Source of the DNA: CAYZRY01 sp964481005
Lineage (GTDB): Bacteria > Bacillota_I > Bacilli_A > RF39 > UBA660
Direction: 5' to 3'
NCBI GenBank assembly: GCA_964481005.1
Contig: CAYZRY010000004.1
Span: forward strand, 1-59,008
Length of the DNA: 59,008 nt
Made by a program: the position numbers and the translations under genes. Shown here one piece after another: positions 1 to 7,998 of the stretch (its first letter is position 1; each line of letters begins with the position of its first letter). The notes under the pieces are model-generated. The model did no database searches, was not told the DNA's origin, and saw nothing but the letters and a program-made list of their open reading frames with translations.

Positions 1-40
1 GGTTTTGGAGACCTCTATTCTACCATTAAACTATTCTCCT
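1..40 (-). tRNA. trnW: tRNA-Trp (CCA), partial
   Basis: Only the 5' half of the gene lies in the window; the 3' half is beyond base 1. Read on the minus strand it starts with acceptor AGGAGAA, then TA, a D-arm (GTTTAATGGTAGAAT) and an anticodon arm GAGGT-CTCCAAA-ACC. The loop has T at position 33 and CCA as anticodon, which decodes UGG as tryptophan. The sequence closely follows the Bacillus-type tRNA-Trp pattern. Since UGA is used as stop elsewhere in the window, a CCA anticodon as the Trp tRNA is consistent. Confidence 0.88.
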
Positions 41-50
41 GTGCCATAAA

Positions 51-79
51 AGTATAGCATATTATCTGTTTTAAGTAAA
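51..79 (-). promoter_or_regulatory. promoter of tRNA-Trp
   Basis: Minus-strand TTTACT (-35), 17-bp spacer ending in TGC, then TATACT (-10). Predicted start is about 4 bases before the mature tRNA 5' end at 40. Very close to a consensus housekeeping promoter with an extended -10. Confidence 0.7.
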
Positions 80-83
80 CTAT

Positions 84-1511
84 TTAATCGTTGTAATAGT
101 ATCTGTAATTTCCGTGATACTCACTGTGTATTTCTTTGATCTTTTGATAGTTTTCTTGTGATAAAGTTATTTTAGTTTTAATCGGTGATGATGTTCCAGC
201 ATAAAGAACTTTGTTTTTAATACCATCTGTAATTATTTTGTATATTTCTTTAAACTTTAAGTTGTTACCTACTGTGTATGTTACATGTTTGAATTTTTCA
301 TCTTTTGAATTTTCAATGTTACACTTAAGTGCTTCAAAACAAGTTACTTCGACAGTTATTCTATCTGCGTTATTATCTATAATTACTTCATTAGAAGCAT
401 TGTATAAAAAGTGCAGTACTAGATCATCACTGTAATCGTATACTTCGGTAACGGTTTTAGTTTTATAACTTTTTGAACTTGTGACATCTTCGATCTTATA
501 GGTTCCTAGTTCTGCTACTGTAAGACCCGTTCCTACTCCAACCATAACAAGACCAATCATAAACATAATAAATAGTCTAAATAAATTATTCTGTTTGTTG
601 AATAGTAACCTAAAGATTACTTCGATTACTAAGAATGTAATTAGTGCTCCCCCAGCAATAGCAAAAGCTATAGTTAGGAAAATTGTCCCACTTGATGAAA
701 CAACCAGTGATAAAGTGAAAGCCACAATTAGCAAGACAAATACCACTAGTATTGGTATTGCTAAGAAAGCAGCCATTACCTTGATGAAAATAAGCAAGAC
801 ATCTGCTAGCGAAGATATAAAGCTGTAACCACTATGTTTAGGATCTCTGATAATTACTTTTTCTTTTTTCTTTTCATAGATAAGATTACCTTGTTTATCT
901 TCTCTAATATTTTTATTCTCCCCAATTGGCTCTTCGACTGTCTTGGCAGCTACTTCATTATCTGAAACAGTAATGTAGTAATCTAAATATCTAATCTTAT
1001 ATAGATGAATAAATACTATCGTTGAAAGTACTAATGAAACGATACGATATATCGCCACAAAAACCGACATTACGGCATGTCTACCATATGGTAAAAAGTT
1101 AATTATTGGATATATTGCCTGCTTTGCAAGCGTTCCAATTATTTCAAACATTACTAGTAATATTATTGAAATAAAAATCATTTCAATAAGAAAAACTAAT
1201 TTATCTTTTAAACTCATTGACCATATCATATTATATGATCTGGTTATGAAATTTAAAAAATCTTTCATCACATCATTAAAACTAGATCTGGTATTTGTTT
1301 GTCCTTTAATTGTTCCATCGTCAAGTAGGTCTTCTAAAGTACAATCTAGAACTTTACAAATCTCCATAATTTTTTCCATGTCTGGATACGATGAGCCAGA
1401 CTCCCATTTTGAGACAGCTTGCCTAGACATATTTAGTCTATCTGCTAACTGCTCTTGTGAAAGATTATTCTCTTTCCTCTTCTTTGCTAATTTATCTGAA
1501 AATTTAGCCAT
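84..1511 (-). CDS. membrane-embedded XRE/Cro-type transcriptional regulator
   Basis: 475 residues. Residues about 4-60 form an XRE helix-turn-helix (NNLSQEQLADRL, then MSRQAVSKWE recognition helix). A hydrophobic middle holds roughly six membrane segments in three clusters, and the last ~110 residues are a polar domain, probably outside the cell. The start is Met at 1511 because AGAGGTGAG sits 7 bases upstream; an ATG 29 codons earlier has no such site. The layout suggests a one-component sensor in which the membrane or outer part controls a DNA-binding head, as in other HTH-membrane fusions. The ligand and target are unknown. The promoter region carries an inverted repeat that could be its own operator. 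HTH assignment is firm; the rest is inference. Confidence 0.8.
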   Translation of the reverse strand: MAKFSDKLAKKRKENNLSQEQLADRLNMSRQAVSKWESGSSYPDMEKIMEICKVLDCTLEDLLDDGTIKGQTNTRSSFNDVMKDFLNFITRSYNMIWSMSLKDKLVFLIEMIFISIILLVMFEIIGTLAKQAIYPIINFLPYGRHAVMSVFVAIYRIVSLVLSTIVFIHLYKIRYLDYYITVSDNEVAAKTVEEPIGENKNIREDKQGNLIYEKKKEKVIIRDPKHSGYSFISSLADVLLIFIKVMAAFLAIPILVVFVLLIVAFTLSLVVSSSGTIFLTIAFAIAGGALITFLVIEVIFRLLFNKQNNLFRLFIMFMIGLVMVGVGTGLTVAELGTYKIEDVTSSKSYKTKTVTEVYDYSDDLVLHFLYNASNEVIIDNNADRITVEVTCFEALKCNIENSKDEKFKHVTYTVGNNLKFKEIYKIITDGIKNKVLYAGTSSPIKTKITLSQENYQKIKEIHSEYHGNYRYYYND

Positions 1512-1530
1512 TTTTCTCACCTCTGCCGAA

Positions 1531-1561
1531 ATTATATCTCTTTTAATAGTGGTAGCACTAT
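1531..1561 (-). promoter_or_regulatory. promoter with inverted-repeat operator candidate
   Basis: Minus-strand -10 TATAAT at 1531-1536. A perfect inverted repeat ATAGTG-CTAC-CACTAT at 1546-1561 covers the spacer and the poor -35 region, and a further GATAGTG copy lies just upstream. The placement suits repression by a dimeric XRE protein, most simply the product of the gene it precedes. Confidence 0.5.
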
Positions 1562-1625
1562 CGATTTTCACTATCTTTTTGTATAAATTCAGTTGCATTA
1601 ACAGTTTATCATATAAGTTGACAAA

Positions 1626-1646
1626 TAAAAAGCAGCTAGGCTGCTT
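1626..1646 (-). terminator. intrinsic terminator of htrA
   Basis: Minus-strand hairpin AAGCAGC-CTA-GCTGCTT followed by TTTATTT. The first stem bases belong to the htrA stop codon. Confidence 0.8.
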
Positions 1647-2772
1647 AGTTTGCTTTTGTTAGTGATACTGTCGTAGTCTTAAGACTTTTATCACGCATAT
1701 ATGTGACTTTAATCTTATCGCCTGGACGATACTTATATAGAATATATTTTAAGTATGCCGGACTTTCAACTACTTGATCATCTATCATGGTGATGACATC
1801 ACCTTTTCTTAATTCTGATTTGCTTGCACCACTTCCATCGATAACTGATATTACAACGACACCACTTTCGATACTTGGATCTAAACTGATGCCACTTCGA
1901 GCTAGTTCTACTTTATTACTGACACTAGTTAGATTAATTCCAAGTAGTGGTCTATCGATTGCTTTACCTTTTTCAAGTTCGGTTGCATGAGCTAAAGCAT
2001 CTTCGATTTTAATAGCGAACCCCATTCCTTCGATAGTGTTATCAACTAATTTTAATGAGTTGACACCAATTACTTCGCCGCTGGCATTAAGTAGTGGTCC
2101 TCCACTATTACCTGGATTGATAGCAGCATCTACTTGGATAGCTTCCATAATCCAATCTTCACGCGAGTTTACTGATACTGTAAGTTTTCTATTCATTCCT
2201 GAAATTATCCCACTTGTAACAGTGTTGTAGTATTCTCCCCCAACTGGTGAACCAATCGCAAAAATAGTATCACCTAATTTGCTATCACTACTCTTTCCAA
2301 TTGGAGCTTGTTGAATAATATCTTTTTTATCTACCTGTAAGACAGCTATATCTAAATACTCATCGCTTCCTAACAGTTTAGCTGCCGCTTCTTTATCGTT
2401 TGCAAATCTGATATTTAATCCAGTTGCATCTTCGATAACGTGATGATTGGTCATAATATATCCGTATTTGTCATCCACTTTATAGACAAAGCCACTTCCT
2501 GATCCAGCAAAAGTCCCATTAGCATTACTTTCAATCATAACTACGGCGTTATAGACTCTTTCGATTGCTGTTGCTAAACCTTTATCTTTAACCATAACTT
2601 TATCGACATCTAAATTGCTTGTATTTAGCCCCGTTCCTGTCTGTGACAGTTTTTTAAGTCTATTGTCAATTATATAGTTACTTGCTAGAAAACTAGCTCC
2701 TACCCCCATTAAAAAGGCAAAGAGAGCTATTGTAGCAACTAATATTGCTATCTTCTTATTGTTGTTCTTCAT
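1645..2772 (-). CDS. htrA: HtrA/DegP-family serine protease with one PDZ domain
   Basis: 375 residues: cytoplasmic start, one N-terminal membrane anchor (about 8-32), a trypsin-like protease domain with the triad His111 (TNHHV), Asp141 (LDIAV) and Ser223 (GNSGGP), and a C-terminal PDZ domain (about 270-370). Family members degrade misfolded exported proteins on the outer face of the membrane. All catalytic residues are present. The start codon lies inside the end of the upstream Abi_2 gene (17-bp overlap), with AAAGGAG just ahead of it, so translation is probably coupled and the two form a bicistron. A terminator follows directly. Confidence 0.93.
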   Translation of the reverse strand: MKNNNKKIAILVATIALFAFLMGVGASFLASNYIIDNRLKKLSQTGTGLNTSNLDVDKVMVKDKGLATAIERVYNAVVMIESNANGTFAGSGSGFVYKVDDKYGYIMTNHHVIEDATGLNIRFANDKEAAAKLLGSDEYLDIAVLQVDKKDIIQQAPIGKSSDSKLGDTIFAIGSPVGGEYYNTVTSGIISGMNRKLTVSVNSREDWIMEAIQVDAAINPGNSGGPLLNASGEVIGVNSLKLVDNTIEGMGFAIKIEDALAHATELEKGKAIDRPLLGINLTSVSNKVELARSGISLDPSIESGVVVISVIDGSGASKSELRKGDVITMIDDQVVESPAYLKYILYKYRPGDKIKVTYMRDKSLKTTTVSLTKAN

Positions 2773-3718
2773 ATTCTATCTCCTTTTTCTCTATATCAGC
2801 TATTTCTTTCCAATTATTTGGAAATCCCATTCTTCTTAATACAGATTCTATTTTAATACTTTTAACATTGTAATCTAAATTATCAAGAGCTCTATCTATT
2901 TCAATAACTAAATTCTTAGATTCAGCCTTAGTTAAAAATTGTCTGATTATAATTATCAAAGCAAATAGATCATTCTTCCCTTGTGTATATTCATCATTTT
3001 CTTTAGGTATGGCAAGCAATCTATGATAAATAGTATCATCAACTATTCTTTGTGTTCTATTTTCAAACAAAATATCCTCGTGCGCACAAAGATTTCGATA
3101 GTTAGCTAAAATAGGTAAATAATTTACCATGACATTTGCATCTATATTATATATTTTAGCTATCGCCATACGATCTTCTAATTTGAGAATCGAATACATC
3201 TCACTAACTATTCCGAACGATAAGACCTTCACCAAAACCCAAAGTGGTATATAACCATAGTTATTGATGTAGTGACTTGTCGCTGAATGTTGTGTCCCAT
3301 TGATTCTAACTTGTCTTTTCATCTTCTTTAATAGATCGTTAATCTGCCTTTGTTTAGCAGGATTCTTATCAAAGTTTGATGGTTTTAAATAATCTTTTTC
3401 TTTGTATCCATATTTCCTAGAAAGTTGGTAAGATATGATTGATTTCATATTATTTTCAATAATCAGTAAATGTTTAAAGATGATATTCCTAAATTGTCTA
3501 TCAAATAAAAATAGACTATACTGTTCCTCAAAATGGACATTAGGTAGATATCTCTTATCAGTTTGACTTTCAACAAATAAATGTCTATATCCATTCAAAA
3601 AGAAATAGTTCTCTCGAAGAAGAGTATCTTTAGCGAAGATTTCATCTTCGATTATCATACCTCTCGCTTTAAGAATTTCGATTTGTTCGTCTAGATTCCT
3701 AAATCTTTTTACTTTCAT
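2756..3718 (-). CDS. Abi_2-family (AbiD/AbiF-like) abortive-infection protein
   Basis: 320 residues. The opening (LDEQIEILKARGM..., then ENYFFLNGYRHLF) and the later RQFRNIIFKHLLIIENNMKS block are typical of the Abi_2 family found in phage abortive-infection systems. Near the C-terminus is Arg208-Asn-Leu-Cys-Ala-His213, an Rx4H motif of the HEPN RNase type, so the likely action is RNA cleavage that stops growth of an infected cell. No antitoxin or methyltransferase partner is visible; the next gene, htrA, overlaps it by 17 bp. Its own extended -10 promoter lies upstream. Family is fairly sure; the trigger and the RNase activity are inferred. Confidence 0.82.
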   Translation of the reverse strand: MKVKRFRNLDEQIEILKARGMIIEDEIFAKDTLLRENYFFLNGYRHLFVESQTDKRYLPNVHFEEQYSLFLFDRQFRNIIFKHLLIIENNMKSIISYQLSRKYGYKEKDYLKPSNFDKNPAKQRQINDLLKKMKRQVRINGTQHSATSHYINNYGYIPLWVLVKVLSFGIVSEMYSILKLEDRMAIAKIYNIDANVMVNYLPILANYRNLCAHEDILFENRTQRIVDDTIYHRLLAIPKENDEYTQGKNDLFALIIIIRQFLTKAESKNLVIEIDRALDNLDYNVKSIKIESVLRRMGFPNNWKEIADIEKKEIEYEEQQ

Positions 3719-3735
3719 ATTCTCACCTATTATAG

Positions 3736-3744
3736 ATTATATCA
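3736..3744 (-). promoter_or_regulatory. extended -10 promoter of the Abi_2-htrA pair
   Basis: Minus-strand TGATATAAT, 18 bases upstream of the start codon; no good -35. It lies back to back with the plus-strand promoter at 3797-3805. Confidence 0.55.
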
Positions 3745-3796
3745 CACTTAGCTATATGATAGATATTATATTTTATGAAATTATGTCTAAAAAATA

Positions 3797-3805
3797 TGGT
3801 ATAAT
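3797..3805 (+). promoter_or_regulatory. extended -10 promoter of the phospholipase C-like gene
   Basis: TGGTATAAT on the plus strand, 36 bases before the ATG at 3841, which has GGAGGTG as ribosome binding site. Confidence 0.6.
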
Positions 3806-3840
3806 TGTTACATAAATAACTTAGAAAATGGAGGTGTAAT

Positions 3841-4815
3841 ATGGCTACTACCGCAACACATGCGCGAATTATTGAGGAAGTTTATGAAAGTTTCAGTGAT
3901 GAAAAACAAGGTTTTTTACTAGATAACATCAATGATTTAAAAACTTTTGCTCAAAGTATGGATTCTTTTTACTTCTATAAACTTTATTCTTTTTCTAAGA
4001 AGAACCAACAGACAAGAAAAACTGCTAGTAGATTTCACACTACTTATATAAATGATTTTTTTGTAACGATGATTGAGTATATTAAGTTCAAAGGATATGA
4101 AGAAGTACCACAGGTCATAGCTTTTCTATATGGTACTATCTCTCACTTTGCTACTGATTCAACAATGCACCCATATATCGTCTATAAAACTGGTCAATTT
4201 AGAAAAAAACGTAAAGCTTCATGGAAATACAATGGACTACATCATGATCTTGAGATGAATTTTGATAGACATATCATTGAAAAAGTACTTAGAAAAAATC
4301 CATTTAAATATAAATTCTTTTCATTCTTCATAAATGATTTAGGTCCAGAACTAACCGATGTGTTAAACCATACATTTAGAGAAGTATTTGGAATTAGTAA
4401 TTTTGCTAAAAAATATCGAAAGAGTCTCAAAGATATGAAGTTCTTCTTAAGATTTTTAAGATATGATCCACACGGCATTAAACTATTATTCTACCGCTTT
4501 GGAAATCTGTTTCGAAGAGGGAGAATGGATCTTAGAATAATCTCATATAAATATCATAGTTATCGTGAAAGAGATTACTTCAATGTCGATAAAATGGAGT
4601 GGAACTATCCGACTGATAACACTATCAAGTCAAATAAAAGTATGTTTGAACTATATGACGATTCAATTAAGAAAACTAAAAATATTATCAAAGAAGTCGA
4701 TAAATATTTATATAAAAATAAAAAGATGGAACTTGAAGAACTATTCGATGATTTATCATATTCAACTGGAGTCGACTGGAAGAAAAAAGAGAAAGCTATT
4801 TTCTTTTCATTCTAA
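3841..4815 (+). CDS. zinc-dependent phospholipase C family protein
   Basis: 324 residues. The family-defining metal-binding stretch His102-x3-Asp106-x3-His110-Pro (SHFATDSTMHP) is present, and His134/His135, Asp136 and Glu138 (HHDLEMN) are likely further zinc ligands; His7 may also bind. There is no signal peptide or membrane segment, so unlike secreted bacillus enzymes this one appears cytosolic, as is common for uncharacterised Firmicutes members. The C-terminal ~150 residues are highly charged and helical, of no known family to me. It is transcribed alone between divergent promoters and a two-way terminator. Substrate is unknown; a role in lipid turnover is only suggested by the fold. Confidence 0.75.
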   Translation: MATTATHARIIEEVYESFSDEKQGFLLDNINDLKTFAQSMDSFYFYKLYSFSKKNQQTRKTASRFHTTYINDFFVTMIEYIKFKGYEEVPQVIAFLYGTISHFATDSTMHPYIVYKTGQFRKKRKASWKYNGLHHDLEMNFDRHIIEKVLRKNPFKYKFFSFFINDLGPELTDVLNHTFREVFGISNFAKKYRKSLKDMKFFLRFLRYDPHGIKLLFYRFGNLFRRGRMDLRIISYKYHSYRERDYFNVDKMEWNYPTDNTIKSNKSMFELYDDSIKKTKNIIKEVDKYLYKNKKMELEELFDDLSYSTGVDWKKKEKAIFFSF

Positions 4816-4821
4816 ACAAAG

Positions 4822-4852
4822 AAAAAAACCATTTATTACTAAATGGTTTTTT
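4822..4852. terminator. bidirectional intrinsic terminator
   Basis: A-tract, stem CCATTTA/TAAATGG with a short loop, then a T-tract. Works in both directions, ending the phospholipase gene (+) and rpsI (-). Confidence 0.88.
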
Positions 4853-4862
4853 ATTATGCTCA

Positions 4863-5288
4863 TTAACGTTTAGAGAACTGTGGAGCCTTACGAGCTTTCT
4901 TAAGCCCTGGCTTTTTACGCTCTTTAATACGAGAATCACGTGTGATAAATCCTGCTGGTTTTAGGACTTTTCTGAAACTATTTTCAGAATCCTTTGGAGT
5001 ATTAGCATCGTAAGCAAGAAGTGCTTTAGCGATACCTAATCTAATTGCTCCAGTTTGTCCTGAGTAACCTCCACCTTTAACTTCAGCATAGACATCAAAT
5101 TGCTTATCAGTCTTAGTGAATTCTAATGGTTGTTTAAGGTCCATAACTAGTGTTTGGTATGGAAGATATTCATTTACATCTTTACCATTTACAAAGATTT
5201 TACCAGTTCCTGGAACTAGTTTAACCTTAGCAATACTAAGTTTTCTTTTACCAGTACCATAGTACTCGTTAACTTTTTCCTTAGCCAT
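4863..5288 (-). CDS. rpsI: 30S ribosomal protein S9
   Basis: 141 residues, slightly longer than the usual ~130 because of an N-terminal extension before YYGTGKRK. The C-terminal tail ends KKARKAPQFSKR, matching the S9 tail that reaches the P-site tRNA. The ATG overlaps the rplM stop by one base (TAATG), with TGGAGG upstream, so the pair is translationally coupled. The rplM-rpsI order is conserved in nearly all bacteria. Confidence 0.97.
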   Translation of the reverse strand: MAKEKVNEYYGTGKRKLSIAKVKLVPGTGKIFVNGKDVNEYLPYQTLVMDLKQPLEFTKTDKQFDVYAEVKGGGYSGQTGAIRLGIAKALLAYDANTPKDSENSFRKVLKPAGFITRDSRIKERKKPGLKKARKAPQFSKR

Positions 5289-5719
5289 TATTTAACCTCC
5301 ATAACTTCTGGTTTCTGTGCTGCATGAGGATGCTCACTACCTGTATAGACAAATAACTTTGTATACATTTTTCTACCTAAACGGTTCTTTGGAAGCATTC
5401 CTTTGATAGCCTTTTCAACCATCTCTACTGGATATTTTTCTTTCATTACACGAGCAGATCTTGTTCTAAGACCACCTGCATATTGAGAGTGGTTATAGTA
5501 CATCTTATCGTCTAATTTATTTCCAGTAAGATTAACTTTTTCAGCATTGATCACAATTACATAATCTCCACAGTCGATGTGTGGTGTATAAGTCGCTTTA
5601 TGCTTTCCGCGCAATACAGTAGCAGCTTTTGTAGCTAATCTACCAAGAATTGCATCTTCAGCATCAATGACAAACCACTTACGGTCAACTGTTTCATTTT
5701 TTTGCATAAAACTATTCAT
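5288..5719 (-). CDS. rplM: 50S ribosomal protein L13
   Basis: 143 residues from the start chosen at 5719, which has AAGGAG 7 bases upstream; an ATG seven codons earlier would overlap that site. Core L13 blocks are present (RKWFVIDAEDAILGRLA, GDYVIVINAEK, LPKNRLGRKM). First gene of a two-gene operon with rpsI. A strong promoter and a structured leader precede it, consistent with L13 repressing its own operon, as known in other bacteria. Confidence 0.97.
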   Translation of the reverse strand: MNSFMQKNETVDRKWFVIDAEDAILGRLATKAATVLRGKHKATYTPHIDCGDYVIVINAEKVNLTGNKLDDKMYYNHSQYAGGLRTRSARVMKEKYPVEMVEKAIKGMLPKNRLGRKMYTKLFVYTGSEHPHAAQKPEVMEVK

Positions 5720-5784
5720 TATTTTCTCCTTCTTAAGCACTGCTCGGAAACTGCAGGCTCATATTGGGATATGTACCGATTAAG
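5720..5784 (-). promoter_or_regulatory. L13 leader-like structured 5' UTR
   Basis: The minus-strand leader holds a small hairpin CATAT-CCCA-ATATG and then CTGC-AGTTTCCGA-GCAG, with CGG near the 5' end able to pair with the CCG in that loop. Compact structures of this kind before rplM are known as L13 leaders in Firmicutes. The match to the named Rfam family is by position and shape only. Confidence 0.5.
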
Positions 5785-5813
5785 ATTATACTAAACATTG
5801 GGGTTTTAGTCAA
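5785..5813 (-). promoter_or_regulatory. rplM-rpsI promoter
   Basis: Minus-strand TTGACT, 17-bp spacer, TATAAT. Nearly perfect housekeeping promoter. Confidence 0.88.
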
Positions 5814-5826
5814 TCTTTTTATACAT

Positions 5827-5849
5827 AAAAAAGAGACATTTAGCTCTTT
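5827..5849 (-). terminator. intrinsic terminator of truA
   Basis: Minus-strand AAAGAG-CTAAATGT-CTCTTT followed by T residues, right after the truA stop codon. Confidence 0.7.
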
Positions 5850-5853
5850 ATTT

Positions 5854-6582
5854 TTAATATATAACTTCGCTCAAATATAGTCCATTTGCCTTAGCTGTAT
5901 AAGTACTAATTTCTTCTTTGTTTTCAAGCATTCGAGCTACTTCGCTAGGGTCTAATTTAGACTCCCCTATTTTGATCAAAGTTCCAACCATATTACGAAC
6001 TTGATACTTCATGAAACCATTGCCGCGAAAAGTGATTTTTATAATATCACTCTCCTGACTGATTTCAGCCAAAGTAATTGTTTTAACATAACTATCACGA
6101 ACATCTTGATTAGAGACAAAATTTTTAAAATCGTGCTTCCCAAGAAATAATTTGATGGCTTTTTTCATCTTCGTTATATCAAGTGGTCTTCCGTACTGAT
6201 AGATATGGTGACGATCAAAAACAGAATATTCACCACAATTGATGTAATATGTATAGATTTTTTCTTTAACACTGAATCTAGCATGAAAATCATCGCTTAC
6301 TTCTTCACAAGAAATTACATGAATATCTTCAGGTAAATAACTATTAAGGGCTCTCTTTAGCTTATCCATCGTTATCTTAACATTTAAATCAAAGTGAGCA
6401 ACTTGTCCTTTGGCATGAACACCACGGTCTGTTCTTCCTGATGATGCAAACTTTGTTTTCCTTTTATTGTTGATATCAAATAAAACTTCTTCAAAAGATG
6501 ATTCGACACTTCTTAGTTTTGGCTGCTTCTGCAAACCATAGAAAAGAGCTCCATCATATGCATAGACTATCTTAATTCTCAT
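5854..6582 (-). CDS. truA: tRNA pseudouridine(38-40) synthase TruA
   Basis: 242 residues, normal size. The catalytic Asp52 is in GRTDRGVHA, and the later FRGNGFMKYQVRNMVGTL block is the family's second signature. The enzyme isomerises uridines 38-40 in the anticodon arm of many tRNAs. The ATG overlaps the end of the EcfT-like gene by 4 bases (6579-6582). Its place after the ECF genes and before rplM-rpsI is the standard Firmicutes order. Confidence 0.97.
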   Translation of the reverse strand: MRIKIVYAYDGALFYGLQKQPKLRSVESSFEEVLFDINNKRKTKFASSGRTDRGVHAKGQVAHFDLNVKITMDKLKRALNSYLPEDIHVISCEEVSDDFHARFSVKEKIYTYYINCGEYSVFDRHHIYQYGRPLDITKMKKAIKLFLGKHDFKNFVSNQDVRDSYVKTITLAEISQESDIIKITFRGNGFMKYQVRNMVGTLIKIGESKLDPSEVARMLENKEEISTYTAKANGLYLSEVIY

Positions 6583-7229
6583 CCAAACCTCATAAATAAT
6601 GACAATAGTAGTGCAAAGACAAAGACAGCGAAATAGATATTATCTTCATTGGTCCAAACCGATTTAACAACCGTTTCTTTAACCTTTTCATGATAACTTC
6701 CAAATCTCAAACGATCGACAATATATTTATAGTTTGATTCATACTTTAACTTTTTAACTGCCTCTTCTTTTAAGTACATCTTATATTTTTTGCGCTCATT
6801 TTTATCTAGTGCATATTTATATATTAGAGAATTATCAAATTCAATTGTATCCATAAGTTCATTTTTATAGCATCTTCCGATAAGCTTTTGTTTATCGAGA
6901 AGTCTATTATTATTTACAAAACTGTATATATATCTTTTTTCTTCGCTAGACAGTGCATTTTCAATTGTAATAAGAAAGAAAATAAATAGAATTATCTTGT
7001 ATATTACTATAACAATAAATGAATTAGGTAAAATAAATGATATCAAGAAAAATAATGTCGATATGATAATATTTCTATTGTTCCCTGTAACAAAGGCAAC
7101 GATTAGAACTAGTAGTGATGGCAAGAACATCATTTGATTACTAGGTAATATCAATAGAATAATAAACAAAATAATTACGGAAATAACTTTATTTATAAAA
7201 CTTATTTTATTAAACATGTTTATACACAT
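6579..7229 (-). CDS. EcfT-like membrane protein (diverged ECF transporter T-component)
   Basis: 216 residues against about 260 for a normal EcfT. Several hydrophobic segments fill residues 1-90, a ~100-residue charged cytoplasmic part follows, and one last membrane helix spans about 197-213, which is the EcfT plan. The usual Ala-Arg-Gly/Ser coupling motif near the last helix is replaced (LRFGSYHEK). It overlaps the EcfA2-like gene by 20 bp and truA by 4 bp. Identity rests mainly on position between EcfA-like genes and truA plus topology, since sequence similarity is weak. In the normal complex EcfT couples two ATPases to a vitamin- or metal-binding S-component; whether that holds here is doubtful. 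Confidence 0.6.
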   Translation of the reverse strand: MCINMFNKISFINKVISVIILFIILLILPSNQMMFLPSLLVLIVAFVTGNNRNIIISTLFFLISFILPNSFIVIVIYKIILFIFFLITIENALSSEEKRYIYSFVNNNRLLDKQKLIGRCYKNELMDTIEFDNSLIYKYALDKNERKKYKMYLKEEAVKKLKYESNYKYIVDRLRFGSYHEKVKETVVKSVWTNEDNIYFAVFVFALLLSLFMRFG

Positions 7230-7998
7230 CCTTTATGATATCTCTAACATCTTTATGAAAAGATAATTTAACTTTTTTGGCTCTAGCTAAATGGGTAATA
7301 AGTGGTAAGCTTGGAGCTTTAATTTGTTTATCTTTCAAGACGCTTTCACTACTATAGACCTTGTCAGTTGGACCAAAACGATCGCTTCTTGCACCGACAA
7401 AGATTAGTGTGATATCACTGTAATCATAGACGTTATTCGGATCTTTTGAATAGAAAACGACTATTTTATTAGACTCTCTAAGGTTGTTCATAATTGATAT
7501 TAATTTCTTAGTATTGTTCTTATCTAGTGATTTAAATATATCGCCAATTAATACTACTTGTGGATCAAAGAACAAGTTAAGAGCAATTGATACGAGTATC
7601 TTTTCACTACTTGATAAACTCTCAATTTCACGAGTTACGTAAGATTCATCAAGTCCCACTAGGAAAAGTAGGTTATTCATTTTAGTTTTGAACATGTCAT
7701 TTTTATATACTCGGTAGTTACTGGTAAATTTAAATTCATCATACACGGTTTTACTGTAGAAACTATAGTTCTCAGATATGTATGCGACTGTCTGTGGATA
7801 TTGCTTGTAGAAATCTTCACTAATCTCATGACTATTTATTACAAAGCGTCCTGAAGTTCTGACTATATCACCATTTAATAAATCCATTAAATAGAGGCCT
7901 GCTACACCCGTTATACCGGTTATAGTTCCACTTTCAAAGTGACAGTTAACATTTTCAAGATATCTTCCGAAAGCTAAATCTTTAATAATTATTTCCAT
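7210..7998 (-). CDS. EcfA2-like ABC protein without ATPase motifs
   Basis: 262 residues with the overall ABC ATPase layout, but the key residues are gone. The Walker A loop reads GITGVAGLYL with no Lys-Ser/Thr; the Q-loop Gln is absent; the signature is LSSSEK in place of LSGGE; Walker B ends LIGD instead of LLDE; the switch His is Lys (YSKD). The D-loop (SLD) remains. The protein is therefore unlikely to bind or hydrolyse ATP, yet the frame is intact and overlaps both neighbours (10 bp upstream, 20 bp downstream), so it is kept under selection, possibly as a structural partner. Family call depends on the canonical locus next to truA. Confidence 0.68.
   Translation of the reverse strand: MEIIIKDLAFGRYLENVNCHFESGTITGITGVAGLYLMDLLNGDIVRTSGRFVINSHEISEDFYKQYPQTVAYISENYSFYSKTVYDEFKFTSNYRVYKNDMFKTKMNNLLFLVGLDESYVTREIESLSSSEKILVSIALNLFFDPQVVLIGDIFKSLDKNNTKKLISIMNNLRESNKIVVFYSKDPNNVYDYSDITLIFVGARSDRFGPTDKVYSSESVLKDKQIKAPSLPLITHLARAKKVKLSFHKDVRDIIKDVYKHV

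Noticed and set aside
1..3718. Defence or mobile island next to tRNA-Trp
   Set aside because: No integrase, attachment repeat or transposase is seen, and the tRNA 3' end, where integration would occur, is outside the window.
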